From positions 1-64,000 of the forward strand of contig NZ_PCOY01000006.1 of NCBI RefSeq assembly GCF_002979475.1: a stretch of 64,000 nt of DNA, read 5' to 3'. The notes beneath the pieces were generated by a model. The model did not search any database and was not told the DNA's origin. It saw nothing but the letters and a program-made list of their open reading frames with translations. The stretch is from Microbacterium sp. MYb62. GTDB lineage: Bacteria; Actinomycetota; Actinomycetes; Actinomycetales; Microbacteriaceae. The stretch's first letter is position 1, and each line of letters opens with the position of its first letter. Below are positions 10,040-19,906 of this stretch, piece after piece. The translations under genes were made by a program, and so were the position numbers.

Positions 10040-11144
10040 GAATCACGAACCGCAGGAGCGCAGCCTGCACGGCCGCTCGCCCGAGTCCGTCGAGAAGATC
10101 TATGCGGACGGCGTCGCGATGGTGCAGCTGCTCGGCCCGCAGGATCGTCTGCTGCGGATGCTCGAGAAGGAGCACCGGGACGTGGAGGTGCTCGTGCGGG
10201 GCAACGAGATCACGCTGAGCGGAGATGCGGATGCGGTCGCGAAGGCGAAGGCGCTCGTCGACGAGCTGCTCGCCATGACCAAGGCCGGGCATGATCTGGC
10301 ACCGAGCGATGTCTCGAGTTCGGCGCGCATGCTGCGACAGGAGGGCGGGCCGCGTCCGAGCGAGGTGCTGGGCGAGGCCATTCTGACGACACGCGGCAAG
10401 GTCATCCGTCCGAAGACCCTCGGGCAGAAGGAGTACGTCGACGCGATCGAGGAGAACACCATCGTGTTCGGCATCGGTCCCGCCGGAACGGGCAAGACCT
10501 ACCTCGCGATGGCGAAGGCCGTGCAGGCGTTGCAGCGCAAAGAGGTCACCCGCATCATCCTGACCCGTCCCGCCGTCGAGGCGGGGGAGCGGCTCGGGTT
10601 CCTGCCCGGCACGCTCACGGACAAGATCGATCCGTACCTGCGACCGCTGTACGACGCTCTCAACGAGATGATGGACCCGGAGATCGTGCCGCGTCTGATG
10701 GCGACGGGGACGATCGAGGTGGCACCGCTCGCCTACATGCGCGGGCGCACACTGAACGACTCCTTCGTCGTGCTCGACGAAGCACAGAACACCACTCCCG
10801 AGCAGATGAAGATGTTCCTGACACGTCTCGGCTTCGGCACACGGATGGTCGTCACCGGCGACATCACCCAGGTCGACCTTCCGCAGGGATCGTCCGGGCT
10901 CCGTCTGGTCACGCGGGTGCTCGACGGCATCGACGACATCCACTTCTCCCGCCTCACCAGCGACGACGTCGTGCGGCATTCCCTGGTCGGACGCATCGTC
11001 GACGCATACAGCGAATACGACGAGAAGCGCACGGCGCAGCGGTTCGAGCGCGAGCAGGCGGCCGAGTTCGCGAATCGGGCCGACCGCAGGGGAGCACAAC
11101 GACCAGGACCACGGGACCGCATGCCGAAACGAGGACTCTCATGA
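10032..11144 (+). CDS. phoH: PhoH family ATPase
   Basis: A 370-residue cytoplasmic P-loop ATPase of the PhoH type. The N-terminal 100 residues include a KH-like segment (DVEVLVRGNEITLSGDADAV). The ATPase core has Walker A GPAGTGKTYLA, the LTRPAVEAGERLGFLPG block and Walker B VLDEAQNTTPEQMKMFLTR. PhoH proteins are linked to RNA metabolism and, in some bacteria, phosphate starvation; the location next to ybeY supports an rRNA-processing context. GTG 10032 is chosen because GAGAAGAG lies just upstream; GTG 10026 is also in frame. The stop overlaps ybeY (ATGA). Confidence 0.92.
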   Translation: MPENHEPQERSLHGRSPESVEKIYADGVAMVQLLGPQDRLLRMLEKEHRDVEVLVRGNEITLSGDADAVAKAKALVDELLAMTKAGHDLAPSDVSSSARMLRQEGGPRPSEVLGEAILTTRGKVIRPKTLGQKEYVDAIEENTIVFGIGPAGTGKTYLAMAKAVQALQRKEVTRIILTRPAVEAGERLGFLPGTLTDKIDPYLRPLYDALNEMMDPEIVPRLMATGTIEVAPLAYMRGRTLNDSFVVLDEAQNTTPEQMKMFLTRLGFGTRMVVTGDITQVDLPQGSSGLRLVTRVLDGIDDIHFSRLTSDDVVRHSLVGRIVDAYSEYDEKRTAQRFEREQAAEFANRADRRGAQRPGPRDRMPKRGLS

Positions 11145-11599
11145 TCGAGATCAACAACGAGTCGGCCATCGACGTCGACGAGACGGTGCTGCAGCGGCTG
11201 ACGGACTTCAACCTCGCACAACTGCATGTCAGCCCCGACGCCGAGGTGGCGATCGTCCTCGTCGACGAAGGCGCCATGGAAGCCCTCCACGTGCAGTGGA
11301 TGGACGAGCCGGGCCCGACCGACGTGCTCAGCTTCCCGATGGACGAGCTCCGCCCGGGAACCGAGGACCGCCCCACCGCTCCCGGTCTGCTCGGCGACAT
11401 CGTGCTGTGCCCGCAGGTCGCCGAGACGCAGGCGCAGGCGGCGCGACACACGCTGATGGATGAGCTCATCCTGCTCACCACGCATGGACTGCTCCATCTG
11501 CTCGGTTTCGATCACGCCGAGCCCGACGAGGAGCGTGAGATGTTCGGACTCCAGAAGGAACTCATCCAGGGCTTCGCCGCTGCTGAACGTCGACGATGA
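11141..11599 (+). CDS. ybeY: Endoribonuclease YbeY (rRNA maturation)
   Basis: A 152-residue metal-dependent RNase involved in 16S rRNA 3' end maturation and ribosome quality control. The zinc-binding signature HGLLHLLGFDHAEPDEE supplies three histidines in the HX3HX5H pattern. WMDEPGPTDVLSFPMDE is the other conserved block. Start and stop overlap phoH and the CNNM gene by 4 bases each, a tight translational-coupling arrangement. Confidence 0.95.
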   Translation: MIEINNESAIDVDETVLQRLTDFNLAQLHVSPDAEVAIVLVDEGAMEALHVQWMDEPGPTDVLSFPMDELRPGTEDRPTAPGLLGDIVLCPQVAETQAQAARHTLMDELILLTTHGLLHLLGFDHAEPDEEREMFGLQKELIQGFAAAERRR

Positions 11600-12891
11600 C
11601 CGCGACTCTGCTCCTCATCGCCGCCGTGCTGCTGGTGGCTTTCGGCGGTCTCATGGCAGCGATCGACGCTGCGTACGGGGTCACCTCGCGCGCCGGCCTC
11701 GCCGATATGGCGACGGAAGGTCGCCGGGCCGTGGCGTTGGGCCGTATCGCGGCGGACCTCGACGCCCACGTCAATGCCGTGGCCTTCATCCGCGTCCTGG
11801 CGGAGGTCACGGCCGCCGTGCTGGTGACGGTCGCCTTCACGATCCTGATCGAGAACAACTGGTGGGCGATGCTCGCGGCCGCCGTCCTGATGACCGCGAT
11901 CACCTTCGTCCTCGTGGGCGCGAGCCCGCGATCATTCGGGCGTCAGCATGCGGAGGGCATGATCCGTGGCACCGCCTCGATCGTGCGCGGACTCCGCATT
12001 TTCCTCGGCCCGCTCGCCCAGGGCCTCGTCCTGCTCGGGAACCGGGTCACCCCCGGCACCGGTCGCAGCTCGTTCACGAGCGAGGATCAGCTGCTGAGCA
12101 TGGTCGACGAAGCCGCGTCGAACGATCTCATCGAGGAGGACGACCGCGACCTCATCCACTCGGTGTTCGACTTCACCGACCAGTTCGTCCGCGCCGTGAT
12201 GGTTCCCCGCACCGAGATGGTGACCGTCGACGCCACCGCGACCACGGACGAGGCGATGTCCCTGTTCCTGAACCGCGGTGTCTCGCGGATACCCGTCGTC
12301 GACGATGACGCCGATGATGTCGTCGGGGTGCTCTACCTCAAGGATCTCGTGCAGTTCGCGTACCGCGACGACAGCGCCTGGCGTGCGGCCTCCATCCGTC
12401 CCATCGCGCGTCCTGCGACGTTCGTCCCGGAGTCGATGCGCGCGGAGACCCTGCTGCAGCAGATGAAGCGCGACGCCGTCCACGTGTGCCTGGTGATCGA
12501 CGAACACGGCGGAATCTCCGGGCTCGTCACGCTGGAGGACCTGATCGAGGAACTCGTCGGCGAGATCTCCGACGAGTACGATCAGGTATCCGCTGAATTC
12601 GTCGACCTCGGTCACGGGCGATACCGCGTGAGCGCACGGCTCTCGCTGGAGGATGTGGGTGATCTGTTCGGCCTCGAGCTCGAGGACGAGGACGTCGATT
12701 CGATCGGCGGACTGCTCGGCAAGGCGCTCGGTCAGGTTCCGCAGCCCGGTGCAACGGCCGTCGTGGAAGGCTTGGCCCTCACGGGCGGGGCCTCGCGTGG
12801 GCGCGGTCGCGGCATCGCGACGGTATTCGTGGAACGTGCACCAGGGGAACCTGATGCTTCGCAGGATGAAGGAGATCGACACGATGACTGA
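11596..12891 (+). CDS. Hemolysin-family CNNM/CorC membrane protein with paired CBS domains
   Basis: A 431-residue membrane protein. Two to four hydrophobic segments occupy roughly residues 1-110. A CBS pair follows (about 190-310: VMVPRTEMVTVDA, GVSRIPVVDDDADDVVGVLYLKD, DEHGGISGLVTLEDLIEELVGEI), and a C-terminal CorC/HlyC domain ends the protein. Such proteins are associated with Mg2+/Co2+ efflux or transporter control; haemolysin is only a historical name. The N-terminal region is shorter and less typical than a full DUF21 domain. It overlaps ybeY upstream and era downstream. Confidence 0.88.
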   Translation: MTATLLLIAAVLLVAFGGLMAAIDAAYGVTSRAGLADMATEGRRAVALGRIAADLDAHVNAVAFIRVLAEVTAAVLVTVAFTILIENNWWAMLAAAVLMTAITFVLVGASPRSFGRQHAEGMIRGTASIVRGLRIFLGPLAQGLVLLGNRVTPGTGRSSFTSEDQLLSMVDEAASNDLIEEDDRDLIHSVFDFTDQFVRAVMVPRTEMVTVDATATTDEAMSLFLNRGVSRIPVVDDDADDVVGVLYLKDLVQFAYRDDSAWRAASIRPIARPATFVPESMRAETLLQQMKRDAVHVCLVIDEHGGISGLVTLEDLIEELVGEISDEYDQVSAEFVDLGHGRYRVSARLSLEDVGDLFGLELEDEDVDSIGGLLGKALGQVPQPGATAVVEGLALTGGASRGRGRGIATVFVERAPGEPDASQDEGDRHDD

Positions 12892-13780
12892 CGACACCAG
12901 AAGCGGGTTCGTGACTTTCGTCGGACGCCCCAACGTCGGGAAGTCGACGCTGACGAACGCCCTCGTCGGTGAGAAGATCGCCATCACGAGTGAGAAGCCG
13001 CAGACCACCCGCCGCGCCATCCGCGGCATCCTGAATCGTCCTGAGGGGCAACTCGTCATCGTCGACACCCCGGGGATCCACAAGCCCCGCACCCTCCTCG
13101 GCGAGCGGCTGAACGACCTCGTCGAGCAGGTGCTGGGCGACGTCGACGTGATCGGGTTCTGCGTCCCGGCGAACGAGAAGGTCGGTCCTGGTGACCGCCG
13201 GATCGCCGCATCGCTCGACGGATACCCGCGGGCGAAGAAGATCGCGATCGTGACGAAGATGGATACCGCGGGACGGGACGAGGTCACCGAGCGCCTCCTG
13301 GAGGTCGACGCGCTGCGCGAGGACTGGGCCGCGGTGATCCCGCTCTCCGCGCTGACGCACGAGCAGCTCGAGGTTCTGTCCGACGAGATCCTGACGTTGA
13401 TGCCGAAGGGGCCGGCGCTCTATCCCGAGGGCGTCACGACGGATGAGTCGCAGGAGGACCGCATCGCGGAGATGATCCGCGAGGCCGCCCTCGAGGGTGT
13501 GCGTGACGAGCTTCCGCACTCGATCGCGGTCATCATCGACGACATCGCACCGCGGGAGGGCACGGACCTGACCGATGTCCACGCGTCGATCGTGGTGGAA
13601 CGCGACAGCCAGAAGGCGATCATCATCGGACACAAAGGCAAGCGGCTCAGCGAGGTGGGTGCGCGCGCACGCGTCGGCATCGAAGAGCTGCTGGGGACGC
13701 GTGTGTTCCTGGGCCTGCACGTCAAGGTCGCGAAGGAGTGGCAGCGCGATCCGAAGCAGCTCGGCAGGCTCGGCTTCTGA
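12884..13780 (+). CDS. era: GTPase Era
   Basis: A 298-residue GTPase that binds 16S rRNA and assists 30S assembly. G1 is GRPNVGKSTLTNAL, the switch region has QTTRRAIRG, G3 is VDTPGIHKP and G4 is VTKMD. The C-terminal KH domain has the signature IIIGHKGKRLSEVGARAR. ATG 12884 has AAGGAG at 12869-12874. Its first 8 bases overlap the CNNM stop, closing the operon that began at hrcA. In many relatives recO follows era; here a sigma-factor block and leuA intervene. Confidence 0.96.
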   Translation: MTDDTRSGFVTFVGRPNVGKSTLTNALVGEKIAITSEKPQTTRRAIRGILNRPEGQLVIVDTPGIHKPRTLLGERLNDLVEQVLGDVDVIGFCVPANEKVGPGDRRIAASLDGYPRAKKIAIVTKMDTAGRDEVTERLLEVDALREDWAAVIPLSALTHEQLEVLSDEILTLMPKGPALYPEGVTTDESQEDRIAEMIREAALEGVRDELPHSIAVIIDDIAPREGTDLTDVHASIVVERDSQKAIIIGHKGKRLSEVGARARVGIEELLGTRVFLGLHVKVAKEWQRDPKQLGRLGF

Positions 13781-13834
13781 GATGAAATCGAGTGACACGT
13801 CGAGGGCGGCGGGAAGACCGCCGACCCCGACGAC

Positions 13835-14362
13835 ATGAGTGGTCGCAGCGAAGACCCGAATCCGCTGCGAAACGAGGTCTTCAGCCGAGTGTTCGACGAG
13901 CACTGGGCAGCGGTGCGGCACCACATCGAGGGTGTCGTCGGCGCGGAGGAGGAAGTCACCGAGATCGTTTCGGAGGTCTTCCTCCTCGCGTGGTCGCGGC
14001 TCCGGCCGACTCGGCCGCCGGGTCGAGTGTGGCTGCTCCGCGCGGCGGATCGTCGCCTGCGCGCGCGTCCGGGGAGGACATCCCTGCCGCACAGCGCTCT
14101 CGACGCCGTCCATGTCGGTGTCTCCGGCGATGAGTCGACGCCCGGACGCACGGGCCGTGTCGAAGTCATTCGAGCTTTGGCTGTCCTCACCCCGTCCCAA
14201 CGGCGTATCATCATGCTCACGTACTGGGATGGACTCGCGGTGGGGGAGATCGCGGAGCTGTTGCGCGCTTCTGAGTCCCGGGTGCGGAAGACGCTGATCC
14301 GCGCGCAGGACCGCCTGCGGGCGGAGCTGGGCCTGGAGGGGCTGATAACGGGTGATGACTGA
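13835..14362 (+). CDS. ECF-like RNA polymerase sigma-70 family factor
   Basis: A 175-residue sigma factor with only regions 2 and 4. Region 2 is recognisable but divergent (VFDEHWAAVRHHIEGVVG, VTEIVSEVFLLAWSRL, with a shortened 2.3-2.4 segment). Region 4 is clear (LTPSQRRIIMLTYWDGLAVGEIAELL then RVRKTLIRAQDRLRAEL) and holds the helix-turn-helix for the -35 element. It overlaps the next gene by 8 bases, which encodes a single-pass membrane protein that could be its partner. There is no promoter I can name. The targets are unknown. Confidence 0.82.
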   Translation: MSGRSEDPNPLRNEVFSRVFDEHWAAVRHHIEGVVGAEEEVTEIVSEVFLLAWSRLRPTRPPGRVWLLRAADRRLRARPGRTSLPHSALDAVHVGVSGDESTPGRTGRVEVIRALAVLTPSQRRIIMLTYWDGLAVGEIAELLRASESRVRKTLIRAQDRLRAELGLEGLITGDD

Positions 14363-15335
14363 GAACGCCGTGCTCGAGCGGATGCTGAGCGACGCCGACC
14401 CTGCACCGACGCCGCGTGATGCGATGCCTGATGCGACGGCGCTCGCGACGCGCGACCGCATCCTCCGCACAGGCGCCGCTCCGAAGCGCCGTCGGACGCG
14501 GGCGATCGGCTGGGCAGGCGGGCTCGCCGCCGTCGCCGCCTCCACGGCCTTGGCCGTCGCCGTCTTCTCACCGCAGGGTGCCGCCGTGGCCGCGACGCCT
14601 TCGCCGCTGGACTTCAACGGGGCGAACACTATCGCGCAGCTCGTGGACGAGGCCGGGACGGCGCTCTCGCACACCGCGGGCCCGACCGAACCCTCGCGAA
14701 CCGTCAGGACGGCCTCCTGGGGGTTCCAGGTCGACGTCGACACGAAGACGACGACCGTCGTGCCGCAGCTCTCGACGCTGACCTGGGAGGCGGACGGCTC
14801 CGGGCGGATGATCATCATCGCGGGGGTCCCGTACGATCCTGCGGATGCGGTCGCCAGCAACGCCGCAGAAGTGACGAGCAGCGGAGAGGTGGTCACCGAT
14901 CTGGTGATGGCACCGGGCGACTTCGAGACGCCCTGGACGGCGGTCCCCGGCGAGACGCGTGAAGACATGGTGGCCATGCTCCGCGCGTTCGGGATGCCCG
15001 AAGAGCCGACGGCGTTCGATGTGGAGATGGCGCTGGCCTCGGTCCTCGACCAGTGGACTCTGACGGACACGCAGCATGAACTGCTGCTTCACCTGCTCGA
15101 GGAAGCCGGCGGCGGTGACGCGCTGGGCACGACGAACGACAGGCTCGGCCGCCCCGTGACGGGGGTCCGGGTCCAATCACCCGACGGTGCGGTGAGCGAC
15201 CTGGTCCTGGTGTCCCGCGACACCGGACGGATCGTCGGAGTCGAGCGCACGGTGCTGAAGGCCGATGACGTGTTCCCCGCAGGCGCGATCATCTCGTATC
15301 AGATGTGGGATCTCGATGAGGAGACTGTTCGATGA
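14355..15335 (+). CDS. Single-pass membrane protein, candidate anti-sigma partner (CU044_5270-like)
   Basis: A 326-residue protein with a cytoplasmic N-terminus of about 50 residues, one hydrophobic helix (AIGWAGGLAAVAASTALAVAVF, near residues 48-69) and a long extracytoplasmic domain. This layout and overlap with a sigma gene match the actinobacterial family annotated as CU044_5270-like, often next to ECF sigma genes. No zinc-binding HX3CX2C anti-sigma motif is visible in the N-terminal part, so an anti-sigma role is inference. ATG 14355 is preferred to GTG 14352. The stop overlaps the following secreted-protein gene by 4 bases. Confidence 0.7.
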   Translation: MTENAVLERMLSDADPAPTPRDAMPDATALATRDRILRTGAAPKRRRTRAIGWAGGLAAVAASTALAVAVFSPQGAAVAATPSPLDFNGANTIAQLVDEAGTALSHTAGPTEPSRTVRTASWGFQVDVDTKTTTVVPQLSTLTWEADGSGRMIIIAGVPYDPADAVASNAAEVTSSGEVVTDLVMAPGDFETPWTAVPGETREDMVAMLRAFGMPEEPTAFDVEMALASVLDQWTLTDTQHELLLHLLEEAGGGDALGTTNDRLGRPVTGVRVQSPDGAVSDLVLVSRDTGRIVGVERTVLKADDVFPAGAIISYQMWDLDEETVR

Positions 15336-15805
15336 AACGCACCACCGCTCTCGCCGCTGCCGTGCTCGGTCTGGTCCTGACCTTCGGGGCTGCCCCGGCC
15401 ATGGCCTCGGTCCCTGACGATCGTGACGTCGACCCCCTGGTCGCAGCGATGCTCGAAGAGGTGCCCGGTGGCGTGCTCCTCGATGCGAATCATGCTGTGT
15501 GGCCAGAGTTGGACATGGAGCTCCGTGTGCCCAGCGCCTCCGGAATCTCCGCGCGTTCGGTCGGGACCTGCGCGACCGGGAAGTTCTGCGCATACAACGC
15601 GTCGTCCCTCGGAGGGGGCTCCCTCACCTTCGGCACGTGCGCCGTGCACTCGATCGCGTCGAGCTTCACGGTGAAGTCGGTCGCCAATGCCCGCGCCTCC
15701 GGATACGTCCAGGTCCGGAACGGCACCACGGTGCTCAGCAGCGTGAACGCCGGGACCTGGGGGAATGTCTCCGGCTCGGTCACCAACCTCCGGTGCATCC
15801 TGTGA
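15332..15805 (+). CDS. Secreted peptidase-inhibitor I36-like protein
   Basis: A 157-residue exported protein. The signal peptide (MKRTTALAAAVLGLVLTF) ends near AMA-S at residue 25. The mature part has four cysteines, with the motif GTCATGKFCAYNASSLGG at about residues 78-95, characteristic of the I36 peptidase-inhibitor family of beta/gamma-crystallin-like proteins known from Streptomyces SMPI. Such proteins inhibit metalloproteases in the type member; inhibition here is untested. It is coupled by overlap to the membrane protein and sigma factor upstream, suggesting one envelope-response unit. Confidence 0.72.
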   Translation: MKRTTALAAAVLGLVLTFGAAPAMASVPDDRDVDPLVAAMLEEVPGGVLLDANHAVWPELDMELRVPSASGISARSVGTCATGKFCAYNASSLGGGSLTFGTCAVHSIASSFTVKSVANARASGYVQVRNGTTVLSSVNAGTWGNVSGSVTNLRCIL

Positions 15806-15808
15806 GCG

Positions 15809-16777
15809 ATGCCGACGTCGACGCCGTCCGCAGCTCTCCCTCTGGCCGAGCACTGGATCGCGACGGTCTGGGGGCCTCCTGACACCTGGGATCTCGTCGA
15901 GGAGAGCGTCCCGGAGCCCGGCGTCGGCCAGGTGACGATCCGGGTGCGCGCGGCAGGTGTGAACCCGGCTGACGCCAAGCATGTCGCGTCGGCGCGGCCG
16001 GGCCTCGCGCTCCCGACCCCGATCGGATACGAGGTGTCGGGTGAGCTCAGCGCGATCGGTCCTGACACGCGGATCGGTTCCGGAGCAGCGACCATCGGCG
16101 AGGATGTCATCGCCTTCCGGGTGCGCGGAGGCTATGCGACGGAACTCACGGTCCCGGCCGAGAAGGTCTTCGCGAAGCCCTCCACGCTGACGCACCCGGA
16201 GGCGGCGAACCTGCTCCTCGTCGGCACCACCGCGGCAGAGATGCTCGCCGTGGTCGGTGCCGCACCGGGGGAGACGATCCTCCTCCACGGGGCATCCGGT
16301 GCCGTCGGCGTCAGCGTCCTGCAGCAGGCCCGGCTGCGCGGAGTCCGGGTCATCGGAACAACGAGCACAAGCCGCTTCGACGAGGTGCGCAGGTTCGGGG
16401 GCATCCCGGTGGCCTACGGGACGGGCCTCGCAGATCGGGTTCTCGACCTCGCCGATGCACCGATCGCGGCTGCCCTCGATGCCGTCGGCACGGATGAGGC
16501 CGTCGATGTGTCCCTCGACCTGGTCGCCGATCGCCGGCGCATCGTCACGATCGCCGCTTCGGCGCGCGCCGCGTCCGACGGCATCCTCGCGATCGCCGGC
16601 TCACAGCCTGCGAGCGCGCGCTTCCGCGACGGGGCGCGCAGCGAGCTGATCGCGCTGGCGCAGAACGGGGACCTCGTCGTCCCGGTCGCGCGGACCTTCC
16701 CACTCGATCAGGCGCCGGTAGCCCACCGGCTCCTGGCGACCGGGCATCCGGGCGGCAAACTCGCGCTGATCCCCTGA
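15809..16777 (+). CDS. NADP-dependent zinc-free alcohol dehydrogenase/quinone oxidoreductase family protein
   Basis: A 322-residue medium-chain dehydrogenase/reductase. The GroES-like N-terminal domain contains AAGVNPADAKHVAS. The Rossmann domain has ILLHGASGAVGVSVLQQARLRG for NADP(H) and ends in the family-typical HPGGKLALIP. The zinc-binding residues of classical ADH are missing, as in quinone oxidoreductases. It starts 3 bases after the I36-like gene, so it may be the last gene of the sigma-factor unit. Substrate unknown. Confidence 0.85.
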   Translation: MPTSTPSAALPLAEHWIATVWGPPDTWDLVEESVPEPGVGQVTIRVRAAGVNPADAKHVASARPGLALPTPIGYEVSGELSAIGPDTRIGSGAATIGEDVIAFRVRGGYATELTVPAEKVFAKPSTLTHPEAANLLLVGTTAAEMLAVVGAAPGETILLHGASGAVGVSVLQQARLRGVRVIGTTSTSRFDEVRRFGGIPVAYGTGLADRVLDLADAPIAAALDAVGTDEAVDVSLDLVADRRRIVTIAASARAASDGILAIAGSQPASARFRDGARSELIALAQNGDLVVPVARTFPLDQAPVAHRLLATGHPGGKLALIP

Positions 16778-16778
16778 G

Positions 16779-17426
16779 TCAATCGATCTCACGCAGGGCC
16801 GACGTCACGAACACCGCATCCGCGTCGTATTCCGCATCGGCGGCTTCCTGGATCGTGCCGTCGTCCCACACGACGGTCAGCCAGACGTACCCCCGCTCCG
16901 ACCCGAGAGCGAGCGCGTCGGTATCGAGTCGTGCCGCGATGTCGTCCTGGATCCGGGCGAGCTCCTCCGTCGGCGTCTCGCCCGTGGTGCCGCCGGACGG
17001 ATCATCCGGCGCGACCGGGTCGTACAGCGCGAGCATGATCGGCGGGTCGGTGTTCGTGAGTCGCTCGCCGTCGTAGGTCGCGTACACGGCATACGCGCCC
17101 CAGGTGGTCTCGCCGCTGGTCTCGCTGCCGTCGACGCCGTCCCATGACCATCCGTCGAGGGGCACGCCGCTGCACTGCGGCGGGAAGGACTCCATGATCG
17201 GTCCCATGCACAGCTGCACGTCGCCGGCGACGTCGAGGACCGTGCCGACGCCGATGACGCGCCCGTCCGGCAGCTCGGGCTCGACGCTCTCCAGGCGCTG
17301 ATCCGAGGGGACGCTCGTACTCGACGGCACGGCCATGCCGGCGGTGCCTGTCGCGCACGCGCTCAGGAACAGGAGGCCGACGGCGGATGCCGCGGCGACG
17401 GCCAGGCGACGCTGCGATGTGCTCAT
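16779..17426 (-). CDS. Secreted lipoprotein of unknown function
   Basis: A 215-residue putative lipoprotein. A short basic N-terminus (MSTSQRR) and a hydrophobic core end in the lipobox LFLSAC near residue 24. The mature region is acidic and Ser/Thr/Pro-rich early on, then contains PPQCSGVPLDGWSWDGVDG and VTVVWDDGTIQEA. It may adopt a beta-rich fold but I do not recognise a named family. ATG 17426 is chosen for its normal signal length; GTG 17441 is in frame, and neither has an SD site. It converges on the oxidoreductase gene with one base between. Confidence 0.7.
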   Translation of the reverse strand: MSTSQRRLAVAAASAVGLLFLSACATGTAGMAVPSSTSVPSDQRLESVEPELPDGRVIGVGTVLDVAGDVQLCMGPIMESFPPQCSGVPLDGWSWDGVDGSETSGETTWGAYAVYATYDGERLTNTDPPIMLALYDPVAPDDPSGGTTGETPTEELARIQDDIAARLDTDALALGSERGYVWLTVVWDDGTIQEAADAEYDADAVFVTSALREID

Positions 17427-17490
17427 ATGGGGGAGTGTCACGGGCGCCGGAATCGTCTCGACTCCGTCGAAACCGCGTCGGCATCCCTGC

Positions 17491-17496
17491 TAGCAT
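17491..17496 (+). promoter_or_regulatory. -10 box of the leu leader transcript
   Basis: TAGCAT ends 7 bases before the leader-peptide ATG at 17503, so transcription should start at or next to that ATG. A weak -35 may lie near 17467-17472 (TCGAAA). Confidence 0.5.
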
Positions 17497-17502
17497 GACC
17501 AC

Positions 17503-17533
17503 ATGCCTTTCGGCGGTCTGCTTCTTCTTAGCT

Positions 17534-17550
<17 letters not shown>
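17503..17550 (+). CDS. leuL: Leucine-rich leader peptide (15 aa) controlling leuA
   Basis: A short reading frame encoding MPFGGLLLLSCRDES, with four consecutive leucine codons (CTG CTT CTT CTT) and a TAA stop. It lies 70 bases before leuA and has no SD site; a TAGCAT -10 box sits 7 bases upstream, so it is probably translated from a leaderless message. The last codons form one arm of the perfect hairpin at 17534-17575. Ribosome stalling at the Leu run when charged tRNA-Leu is scarce would change folding of that hairpin, the classic attenuation logic. CTT is rare in this high-GC genome, which could raise sensitivity. An overlapping +1 frame from 17495 lacks the Leu run. Confidence 0.85.
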
Positions 17551-19374
<1,824 letters not shown>

Positions 19375-19385
19375 TCGGCCGTCTC

Positions 19386-19431
19386 AACGTCGGCGGCCGG
19401 GACCCCCTGGAGGATCCCGGCCGCCGTCGTT
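19386..19431 (+). terminator. Rho-independent-like terminator after leuA
   Basis: Arms of 17 bases at 19386-19402 and 19415-19431 pair with one mismatch, with a 12-base loop. The core is CGGCGGCCGGGA against TCCCGGCCGCCG, followed by a short gttgtg. It lies 11 bases after the leuA stop. Confidence 0.8.
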
Positions 19432-19458
19432 GTGCGCGGTGTCGTCGGTGTCAGCGGC

Positions 19459-19839
19459 TCATTCGACCCATTGCACCAGTTGCCAGATGAGTCCGTTCGG
19501 ATCCGCGAACTGGCAGTAGCGCTCACCCCAGGGCTCGGTCTCCGGGGGAGTGACCACCCGTGCTCCTGCCTCGGCGATGCGCGCGAAGTCGCGGTCGATG
19601 TCGTCCACGACGAACACGAGCAGTGTGCCTTCTCCCGCGGATCCGGCGATTTCCTGCGGACGGAAGGTGCTCAGCCCGGTCTCGAGGAAGATGAGGTTCG
19701 GCGGCGAGTCCGGATGTTGCAGAGAGACGAAGCCCTCCGCGGACATCGCCTCCTCGAAGCCGAAGTGGGTCTTCGCGAACGACGCGGACGCGGCGACGTC
19801 GGCGACGTTGAGCGAGATGGCGGTCTGGGTGATGTTCAT
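19459..19839 (-). CDS. VOC (glyoxalase/bleomycin-resistance-fold) family protein
   Basis: A 126-residue protein of the vicinal oxygen chelate superfamily. MNITQTAISLNVADVAASASF begins the first beta-alpha-beta module, and the second contains LLVFVVDDIDRDFARIAEAGA, WGERYCQFADPNGLIWQLVQW. Such single-module proteins bind metal as dimers and act on diverse small molecules. ATG 19839 is preceded by AGGAGAG; a longer N-terminus (to 19866) has no support. It is divergent from a TetR regulator with a shared 67-base promoter region, so it is a likely target of that regulator. Confidence 0.85.
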   Translation of the reverse strand: MNITQTAISLNVADVAASASFAKTHFGFEEAMSAEGFVSLQHPDSPPNLIFLETGLSTFRPQEIAGSAGEGTLLVFVVDDIDRDFARIAEAGARVVTPPETEPWGERYCQFADPNGLIWQLVQWVE

Positions 19840-19857
19840 GGCTCTCCTGTCATAAAC

Positions 19858-19871
19858 TACGTACAACGTAC
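19858..19871. promoter_or_regulatory. Candidate TetR operator between VOC and tetR genes
   Basis: TACG-TACAA-CGTA (19858-19870) with an overlapping GTAC-AAC-GTAC (19861-19871) forms a short interrupted dyad in the divergent spacer. It sits about 20 bases upstream of the VOC start, next to a TAGTTT box on the minus strand (19859-19854). The placement suits autoregulation by the adjacent TetR protein. The palindrome is imperfect. Confidence 0.45.
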
Positions 19872-19906
19872 AGAGTTAAGTGATCGAGGGGCGAGGATAT
19901 TCCGAG

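Noticed and set aside
13804..13824. GGCGG/CCGCC hairpin after era as a terminator
   Set aside because: Short arms, no T tract, and alternative pairings are equally good; not reported as a feature.
12779..15070. A 763-codon minus-strand frame opposite era and the sigma genes
   Set aside because: Arg/Ala-rich shadow composition with no domain; antisense to well-supported genes.
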